Positions 55,309-64,000 of a DNA stretch of 64,000 nt are shown piece by piece (the stretch's first letter is position 1; each line of letters starts with the position of its first letter). Source of the stretch: Haematococcus lacustris (Eukaryota > Chlorophyta > Chlorophyceae > Chlamydomonadales > Haematococcaceae); contig JASKMD010000010.1 of assembly GCA_030144725.1 (NCBI GenBank), positions 1,312,666 through 1,376,665 of the forward strand, in the 5' to 3' direction. The notes below the pieces were generated by a model that was not told the DNA's origin, made no database searches, and saw only the letters and a program-made list of their open reading frames with translations. A program made the position numbers and the translations under genes.

Positions 55309-58300
55309 CTACGCGTATGTAGAGGAGGGTGGGTGGGTTATGAAGGGGAGGCGGACCTGGCAAAGGGGTGGGGCCGGGGGGAGGGGCCGGTATGGGCTCA
55401 ATGCAGGCCATCTAGGCCCCAAGATGCCGAAGGCGGAGGCAGGTGGAGGGCACTGCGCAGGTGGAGGGCACTGCGCCGCACAGGCCCACTCGGATGTCCC
55501 TCCCCAACCGATGCCCCTCCACGCTCTCTCCCCCGGCGCCCGCACCGCCCCCGCCCCATTGCCCGCCCCCCTCCCTTGCCCACCCCTCTGGCCCCTCTCT
55601 GCTCCTGCCCTTGAGCCTGACCCTGCGCCCCGTGACGCTGGGCGGGTAGAAGGCGGAGATGGGTAGCTCGCTCCTCCGGGGTCAGCCTGTAGCTGGGCTT
55701 GTTGAGCCGGGCCACCGCAGCTGGCTCCCATGCCCGGAATACCCCGTGGGGCCCATGCCCTGTGGGGTCTAGGGGGTAGAGGCGGCCGTTGCGTCCCACC
55801 AAGTGGGAGGGCTGAAGCATGGGGGTGCGCCGCATCACAAAACCCACCCCTGGCCCAACCCCTGGCCCAACCAGGTCAGCGGTGCAACGAGCCTCTCCCT
55901 CTAGTTGGGGGCGGTAAAGGGCCTCCCGCACGTGGCGGACGCTAGACCAGCCCTGCTCAGCTGCCGCCTCCCTTGCTGCCGGGTTCAAGCGGACTTGCGC
56001 GTTGTACCACAGCGGCTCCGCCAGCACCGTGAAGAAGGACTGGCTAGCGGGGGGCACCGCACGGAACAGCTTGAGCTCAGCCAGGGCCGCCACGTGAGCT
56101 TGCAGCCGCGGGCTGATGCCTCGCGAGGGGGGGGCGGTGGGGTCGGTGATGACCCACGTGCTGAGGCCGTGGGAGGGGTCTGCCAGCAGGCAGTGGGTCA
56201 GAGGCTGCCATGGTCGAACCCTGGGCGACCAGAGCTGGGCCAGCATCTTCGCCAGCATGGCCGTGCTGGTGACCCCCAGGTCGGGAAGCCCTACCCCTCC
56301 CTCCCCCCGGGGCATCACGCAGATGGCCTTGTTAGGGTAGAGGCGGCTGCTGTTGGGGCTGCGCTCCTGGGGCAGGTCTGAGGCTGCCACAAAGCGGTTG
56401 ACAGCCAAGGCCATGGCCACCGCCAGAGCAGCGGAGGGTTGCACGAAGGCCATTTGGTAGATGGACTTGGAGGCCAGGCACTGTTGTGCCACCTGCACCC
56501 GCCCCAGGACGTTGAGGCCTTGGGGCCGCCAAGGCAGGGAGGCTGCCATCATGGCCGCGGCCGCCCCCCCGAGGGCGGCCTCGCTGGTGGCATCGTAGGA
56601 GGCCGCCCCAAGAGGGACCCCAGGTGGTGCACGGGCATCCCCACTCGGACAGCTGGGATGACCACCTCCGGCTCCTGCTCCCCACCCTGCTCCCGCCCGC
56701 ACTGCTGCTGCCCTTGCCCGCCACCTTCCCCCGGCCCACCCCCTAGCCCCTGCTCGCCCACCTGCCCCTGCCCGCCCCCTTCCCCCCCGTCACCCCCCCT
56801 TCCTCCCCTCCCCGCCCCCTCGGGGCCCGAGCCCTCCTGGTTACCCGGCTCAGGCTCTGGCTGGGCGCACGGCAGGGCTGAGCTCTTGCTCACGCTCAGG
56901 GCAGGGCCCCCAGCGGCGCGGAACAGGCCCAGGGCCTCCACTACCACCTTCCCGTCTCTGACCCGATCGAGCACCACGATGGTGAGGTCGTCCGCATACT
57001 CCTTGGAAGGGAGCGCGGGGGTTAGGACGGCCCTGTGCATGGCCAGAGGGCTGGAGGGAATGATGGGGGTGCTGATGCGGCCTGCCATCTGGAGCGAGCT
57101 GAGGTAGCTGACCAGCGGCTGGAGGACGATGCACCAGTAGAGCGGGGAGGCCCCGCTGCCCTGCAGCACCCCTTACGCAAGAGGGAAGCTGTCGTTGAGG
57201 TGGCCGTTGACCAGCACCCGGCTTGTGGCCCCCCGGTGCAGCAGCTAAGCCCAGCGCACATGCCCCTCCCGGCAGAACCCCATGGCCTCCATCGTGTCCA
57301 TCGTCTGGCAAGCCCCGGGACACGTTGTCACAGGCCCCCGCTAGGTCCAGCAATAACAACCAGGCTGGGCTGCCCCGCTACTGCAGGTACTCTAACAGGT
57401 CTAGGTGGAACTGCATGCTGTCGCTGATGTCCCTGCCCAGGATGAAAGCGGACTGGGAGGGGGACACCAGCAGGGCCAACGGCAGCTGCAACCGGTCCTC
57501 CACTGCCATGGCCACCAGGCACACAGCGCAGTTGAGGAGCATGATGGGGCGGTAGCCGGCCACCTGTCCCTCGGCTTGCCAGCCTTGGGCACGAGGGTGA
57601 TGATGCCGGTCAGAAACTCAGCCATGGGGGCAGGGTCAGCGGTGTCTGCCAAGGCCTCTTGCAACATGGAATGCAGCGGCCGCCCCAGCTCCAGCCACAG
57701 CCGGTCATAGACCTCCATGGGCAGCCCCTCTAACCCAAGGGCCTTGGTGTGAGAGCAGCCCTGCAGAGCTCGGCCCAGCTCCTCCTTTGACAGCATAGGG
57801 CTGCCATCGGGGCCCTCGGGAGCCCTAGCCTGGGTGGCGTGGCTGCGTAGACTCCAGCGGGCTCTGCGGCTGAGCAGTGGTGCTGGAAAGCCGTGCACGC
57901 TGCCTTCACCCCGGCCGGCGTGGTGAGGTCTGCAGGTCACGCTGCGCGCGACGCTGGGCCCGTAAGAACTGCTGGGCGCGCATGGCCAGGCCCTGCTTGA
58001 GGCGGGCACACTTGGCCCTGTGCCCATCCCTAGCCAACCCCAGCTGACTCGCAGCCTCGTGGTGCTGTGCCTCCGCCCGAAGGAAGTCCTTGAGACAGTC
58101 CAGGAGGTCAGGGTTGTCCAAAGTGGGATCTCTCTTGGAGGAGTGCAGATGGCGCCACGGGTCCACCAGCCCCCACCAGCTACCGCAGCTGGTGCGCCCC
58201 CTGGCCCCGGCTGCCAGCCCAGGCATCCCCATGCTGCGAGCACTGCGGGATGCCCACTCTATCCACTAGGGCCAGGATGCAGTTGAAGTCGCCACCCATG

Positions 58301-58795
58301 AAGAGGAGGCGGCGGTCGGCGTTTGGCGGCAGGCAAGCAGGGAGGCACTCGGAGTTGAACGCTGGCCGCTCTGCCTTCTGCGCCGGGGCGTACACGCACA
58401 CTAGGGACACTGGCATGCCTGCGAGCTCCCCGTCCACCCGCAGCACTCGCCCCTGGGCCCCTCTGCCTGCAGCTGCACTTGGGTGCACCCCTTGAGGATG
58501 GTGGGGGACTTGACCAACACCACGCAGCCCTGGGAGCTGCCGGTGCCAGGGGTATAACATGACTGACGTCGCCACGCAGGCTTGGCCTTTGAGAGGGCTT
58601 CGGCCCACTGCCACACGCTCTCCGCCCTATGACACGTTTGGGGAAAGATCCCTGCGCCGGGCTGTCAGCGGCTCAGTCTAGCAGGGCCTGCAGCTTGTGC
58701 GGCTGGGCTAGGCCCTGCACACTGAGGTCGACCGCCATGAACCTGGCGGCAACACCTGGGCGCTGCATGGCTAAGTCCTGACGCCCCCGCACGGG
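55309..58795 (-). mobile_element. LINE unit G (3,487-bp short form)
   Basis: A complete short unit, nearly identical to H. It carries the derived RT variant in which the codons before VPQG become a TAA stop and VPQG becomes VLQG (near 57160-57175), which adds another lesion to the shared frameshifts. Confidence 0.9.
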
Positions 58796-61700
58796 CTACG
58801 CGTATGTAGAGGAGGGTGGGTGGGTTATGAAGGGGAGGCGGACCTGGCAAAGGGGTGGGGCCGGGGGGAGGGGCCGGTATGGGCTCAATGCAGGCCATCT
58901 AGGCCCCAAGATGCCGAAGGCGGAGGCAGGTGGAGGGCACTGCGCAGGTGGAGGGCACTGCGCCGCACAGGCCCACTCGGATGTCCCTCCCCAACCGATG
59001 CCCCTCCACGCTCTCTCCCCCGGCGCCCGCACCGCCCCCGCCCCATTGCCCGCCCCCCTCCCTTGCCCACCCCTCTGGCCCCTCTCTGCTCCTGCCCTTG
59101 AGCCTGACCCTGCGCCCCGTGACGCTGGGCGGGTAGAAGGCGGAGATGGGTAGCTCGCTCCTCCGGGGTCAGCCTGTAGCTGGGCTTGTTGAGCCGGGCC
59201 ACCGCAGCTGGCTCCCATGCCCGGAATACCCCGTGGGGCCCATGCCCTGTGGGGTCTAGGGGGTAGAGGCGGCCGTTGCGTCCCACCAAGTGGGAGGGCT
59301 GAAGCATGGGGGTGCGCCGCATCACAAAACCCACCCCTGGCCCAACCCCTGGCCCAACCAGGTCAGCAGTGCAACGAGCCTCTCCCTCTAGTTGGGGGCG
59401 GTAAAGGGCCTCCCGCACGTGGCGGACGCTAGACCAGCCCTGCTCAGCTGCCGCCTCCCTTGCTGCCGGGTTCAAGCGGACTTGCGCGTTGTACCACAGC
59501 GGCTCCGCCAGCACCGTGAAGAAGGACTGGCTAGCGGGGGGCACCGCACGGAACAGCTTGAGCTCAGCCAGGGCCGCCACGTGAGCTTGCAGCCGCGGGC
59601 TGATGCCTCGCGAGGGGGGGGCGGTGGGGTCGGTGATGACCCACGTGCTGAGGCCGTGGGAGGGGTCTGCCAGCAGGCAGTGGGTCAGAGGCTGCCATGG
59701 TCGAACCCTGGGCGACCAGAGCTGGGCCAGCATCTTCGCCAGCATGGCCGTGCTGGTGACCCCCAGGTCGGGAAGCCCCACCCCTCCCTCCCCCCGGGGC
59801 ATCACGCAGATGGCCTTGTTAGGGTAGAGGCGGCTGCTGTTGGGGCTGCGCTCCTGGGGCAGGTCTGAGGCTGCCACAAAGCGGTTGACAGCCAAGGCCA
59901 TGGCCACCGCCAGAGCAGCGGAGGGTTGCACGAAGGCCATTTGGTAGATGGACTTGGAGGCCAGGCACTGTTGTGCCACCTGCACCCGCCCCAGGACGTT
60001 GAGGCCTTGGGGCCGCCAAGGCAGGGAGGCTGCCATCATGGCCGCGGCCGCCCCCCCGAGGGCGGCCTCGCTGGTGGCATCGTAGGAGGCCGCCCCAAGA
60101 GGGACCCCAGGTGGTGCACGGGCATCCCCACTCGGACAGCTGGGATGACCACCTCCGGCTCCTGCTCCCCACCCTGCTCCCGCCCGCACTGCTACTGCCC
60201 TTGCCCGCCACCTTCCCCCGGCCCACCCCCTAGCCCCTGCTCGCCCACCTGCCCCTGCCCGCCCCCTTCCCCCCCGTCACCCCCCCTTCCTCCCCTCCCC
60301 GCCCCCTCGGGGCCCGAGCCCTCCTGGTTACCCGGCTCAGGCTCTGGCTGGGCGCACGGCAGGGCTGAGCTCTTGCTCACGCTCAGGGCAGGGCCCCCAG
60401 CGGCGCGGAACAGGCCCAGGGCCTCCACTACCACCTTCCCGTCTCTGACCCGATCGAGCACCACGATGGTGAGGTCGTCCGCATACTCCTTGGAAGGGAG
60501 CGCGGGGGTTAGGACGGCCCTGTGCATGGCCAGAGGGCTGGAGGGAATGATGGGGGTGCTGATGCGGCCTGCCATCTGGAGCGAGCTGAGGTAGCTGACC
60601 AGCGGCTGGAGGACGATGCACCAGTAGAGCGGGGAGGCCCCGCTGCCCTGCAGCACCCCTTACGCAAGAGGGAAGCTGTCGTTGAGGTGGCCGTTGACCA
60701 GCACCCGGCTTGTGGCCCCCCGGTGCAGCAGCTAAGCCCAGCGCACATGCCCCTCCCGGCAGAACCCCATGGCCTCCATCGTGTCCATCGTCTGGCAAGC
60801 CCCGGGACACGTTGTCACAGGCCCCCGCTAGGTCCAGCAATAACAACCAGGCTGGGCTGCCCCGCTACTGCAGGTACTCTAACAGGTCTAGGTGGAACTG
60901 CATGCTGTCGCTGATGTCCCTGCCCAGGATGAAAGCGGACTGGGAGGGGGACACCAGCAGGGCCAACGGCAGCTGCAACCGGTCCTCCACTGCCATGGCC
61001 ACCAGGCACACAGCGCAGTTGAGGAGCATGATGGGGCGGTAGCCGGCCACCTGTCCCTCGGCTTGCCAGCCTTGGGCACGAGGGTGATGATGCCGGTCAG
61101 AAACTCAGCCATGGGGGCAGGGTCAGCGGTGTCTGCCAAGGCCTCTTGCAACATGGAATGCAGCGGCCGCCCCAGCTCCAGCCACAGCCGGTCATAGACC
61201 TCCATGGGCAGCCCCTCTAACCCAAGGGCCTTGGTGTGAGAGCAGCCCTGCAGAGCTCGGCCCAGCTCCTCCTTTGACAGCATAGGGCTGCCATCGGGGC
61301 CCTCGGGAGCCCTAGCCTGGGTGGCGTGGCTGCGTAGACTCCAGCGGGCTCTGCGGCTGAGCAGTGGTGCTGGAAAGCCGTGCACGCTGCCTTCACCCCG
61401 GCCGGCGTGGTGAGGTCTGCAGGTCACGCTGCGCGCGACGCTGGGCCCGTAAGAACTGCTGGGCGCGCATGGCCAGGCCCTGCTTGAGGCGGGCACACTT
61501 GGCCCTGTGCCCATCCCTAGCCAACCCCAGCTGACTCGCAGCCTCGTGGTGCTGTGCCTCCGCCCGAAGGAAGTCCTTGAGACAGTCCAGGAGGTCAGGG
61601 TTGTCCAAAGTGGGATCTCTCTTGGAGGAGTGCAGATGGCGCCACGGGTCCACCAGCCCCCACCAGCTACCGCAGCTGGTGCGCCCCCTGGCCCCGGCTG

Positions 61701-62282
61701 CCAGCCCAGGCATCCCCATGCTGCGAGCACTGCGGGATGCCCACTCTATCCACTAGGGCCAGGATGCAGTTGAAGTCGCCACCCATGAAGAGGAGGCGGC
61801 GGTCGGCGTTTGGCGGCAGGCAAGCAGGGAGGCACTCGGAGTTGAACGCTGGCCGCTCTGCCTTCTGCGCCGGGGCGTACACGCACACTAGGGACACTGG
61901 CATGCCTGCGAGCTCCCCGTCCACCCGCAGCACTCGCCCCTGGGCCCCTCTGCCTGCAGCTGCACTTGGGTGCACCCCTTGAGGATGGTGGGGGACTTGA
62001 CCAACACCACGCAGCCCTGGGAGCTGCCGGTGCCAGGGGTATAACATGACTGACGTCGCCACGCAGGCTTGGCCTTTGAGAGGGCTTCGGCCCACTGCCA
62101 CACGCTCTCCGCCCTATGACACGTTTGGGGAAAGATCCCTGCGCCGGGCTGTCAGCGGCTCAGTCTAGCAGGGCCTGCAGCTTGTGCGGCTGGGCTAGGC
62201 CCTGCACACTGAGGTCGACCGCCATGAACCTGGCGGCAACACCTGGGCGCTGCATGGCTAAGTCCTGACGCCCCCGCACGGG
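58796..62282 (-). mobile_element. LINE unit H (3,487-bp short form)
   Basis: A complete short unit with the same derived TAA/VLQG lesion (near 60650). It differs from G at only scattered bases (for example TACTGCC versus TGCTGCC near 60192). Confidence 0.9.
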
Positions 62283-64000
62283 CTACGCGTATGTAGAGGA
62301 GGGTGGGTGGGTTATGAAGGGGAGGCGGACCTGGCAAAGGGGTGGGGCCGGGGGGAGGGGCCGGTATGGGCTCAATGCAGGCCATCTAGGCCCCAAGATG
62401 CCGAAGGCGGAGGCAGGTGGAGGGCACTGCGCAGGTGGAGGGCACTGCGCCGCACAGGCCCACTCGGATGTCCCTCCCCAACCGATGCCCCTCCACGCTC
62501 TCTCCCCCGGCGCCCGCACCGCCCCCGCCCCATTGCCCGCCCCCCTCCCTTGCCCACCCCTCTGGCCCCTCTCTGCTCCTGCCCTTGAGCCTGACCCTGC
62601 GCCCCGTGACGCTGGGCGGGTAGAAGGCGGAGATGGGTAGCTCGCTCCTCCGGGGTCAGCCTGTAGCTGGGCTTGTTGAGCCGGGCCACCGCAGCTGGCT
62701 CCCATGCCCGGAATACCCCGTGGGGCCCATGCCCTGTGGGGTCTAGGGGGTAGAGGCGGCCGTTGCGTCCCACCAAGTGGGAGGGCTGAAGCATGGGGGT
62801 GCGCCGCATCACAAAACCCACCCCTGGCCCAACCCCTGGCCCAACCAGGTCAGCAGTGCAACGAGCCTCTCCCTCTAGTTGGGGGCGGTAAAGGGCCTCC
62901 CGCACGTGGCGGACGCTAGACCAGCCCTGCTCAGCTGCCGCCTCCCTTGCTGCCGGGTTCAAGCGGACTTGCGCGTTGTACCACAGCGGCTCCGCCAGCA
63001 CCGTGAAGAAGGACTGGCTAGCGGGGGGCACCGCACGGAACAGCTTGAGCTCAGCCAGGGCCGCCACGTGAGCTTGCAGCCGCGGGCTGATGCCTCGCGA
63101 GGGGGGGGCGGTGGGGTCGGTGATGACCCACGTGCTGAGGCCGTGGGAGGGGTCTGCCAGCAGGCAGTGGGTCAGAGGCTGCCATGGTCGAACCCTGGGC
63201 GACCAGAGCTGGGCCAGCATCTTCGCCAGCATGGCCGTGCTGGTGACCCCCAGGTCGGGAAGCCCTACCCCTCCCTCCCCCCGGGGCATCACGCAGATGG
63301 CCTTGTTAGGGTAGAGGCGGCTGCTGTTGGGGCTGCGCTCCTGGGGCAGGTCTGAGGCTGCCACAAAGCGGTTGACAGCCAAGGCCATGGCCACCGCCAG
63401 AGCAGCGGAGGGTTGCACGAAGGCCATTTGGTAGATGGACTTGGAGGCCAGGCACTGTTGTGCCACCTGCACCCGCCCCAGGACGTTGAGGCCTTGGGGC
63501 CGCCAAGGCAGGGAGGCTGCCATCATGGCCGCGGCCGCCCCCCCGAGGGCGGCCTCGCTGGTGGCATCGTAGGAGGCCGCCCCAAGAGGGACCCCAGGTG
63601 GTGCACGGGCATCCCCACTCGGACAGCTGGGATGACCACCTCCGGCTCCTGCTCCCCACCCTGCTCCCGCCCGCACTGCTGCTGCCCTTGCCCGCCACCT
63701 TCCCCCGGCCCACCCCCTAGCCCCTGCTCGCCCACCTGCCCCTGCCCGCCCCCTTCCCCCCCGTCACCCCCCCTTCCTCCCCTCCCCGCCCCCTCGGGGC
63801 CCGAGCCCTCCTGGTTACCCGGCTCAGGCTCTGGCTGGGCGCACGGCAGGGCTGAGCTCTTGCTCACGCTCAGGGCAGGGCCCCCAGCGGCGCGGAACAG
63901 GCCCAGGGCCTCCACTACCACCTTCCCGTCTCTGACCCGATCGAGCACCACGATGGTGAGGTCGTCCGCATACTCCTTGGAAGGGAGCGCGGGGGTTAGG
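62283..64000 (-). mobile_element. LINE unit I (short form, runs off the window)
   Basis: The 3' half of another short unit, in perfect register with the 3,487-bp period. It includes the 434-codon frame (63676-62372) and reaches the RT palm near YADD at the window edge. Confidence 0.9.

Overview
The window is nuclear DNA from a GC-rich eukaryote, most likely a green alga of the Chlamydomonadales/Volvocales type. The reasons are spliced genes with many short GT-AG (and two GC-AG) introns, TGTAA-type poly(A) signals, Gly/Pro/Ala-rich low-complexity proteins, and Ty3/gypsy, LINE and CACT-terminal DNA transposons. No bacterial operon, rRNA or tRNA gene was seen. Almost everything is mobile or repetitive DNA. 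Splice sites and domain calls were made by eye.

Layout. (1) 1-1624: 3' end of a Ty3/gypsy chromovirus (frameshifted integrase tail with chromodomain, noncoding tail, putative LTR), carrying a 345-bp foldback MITE. (2) 1680-4733: minus-strand LINE ORF1-like reading frame with a 47-residue repeat and a proline-rich tail. (3) 4734-5369: a LINE fragment in inverted orientation. (4) 5370-32665 and 53632-64000: a head-to-tail array of minus-strand LINE units (apurinic-type endonuclease, reverse transcriptase, zinc-knuckle C-terminus). Short units repeat at exactly 3,487 bp; long units C and D keep the zinc-knuckle C-terminus and a 3' UTR. Every unit shares the same frameshifts, so this is amplification of dead copies rather than repeated retrotransposition. 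Unit D is split by a 4.65-kb LTR-like element (18681-23328) flanked by a 27-bp direct duplication.

(5) 32666-53631: a 20,966-bp DNA transposon inserted into LINE unit F. Its ends are inverted repeats starting CACTCGTAGG. It is flanked by a 2-bp CT duplication; removing element plus one CT restores the 3,487-bp period exactly. Inside each TIR lies a 1.1-1.5 kb subterminal array of TTCAGTG/CACTGAA heptamers, in opposite orientation at the two ends. Between them are four genes in two divergent pairs: a 1,276-codon zinc-ribbon/DDE transposase (-) with a 606-aa unknown basic/acidic protein (+); and a 374-aa F-box-like protein (-) with a 21-exon, about 1,565-aa protein (+) holding two Ulp1-type cysteine protease modules and a 2-oxoglutarate/Fe(II) dioxygenase-like domain. 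The transposase and the Ulp1/dioxygenase gene each hold an intronic array of telomere-like CCCTAG hexamers. A second 345-bp MITE, with CACT termini resembling the giant element's, sits in a transposase exon with a TA duplication and breaks it.

Working together (inference): the transposase would bind the subterminal heptamers and cut at CACT ends. The Ulp1 and F-box proteins could act on host SUMO/ubiquitin pathways. The dioxygenase could act on nucleic acid or protein marks. This copy looks recently inserted, but its transposase is now broken by the MITE.
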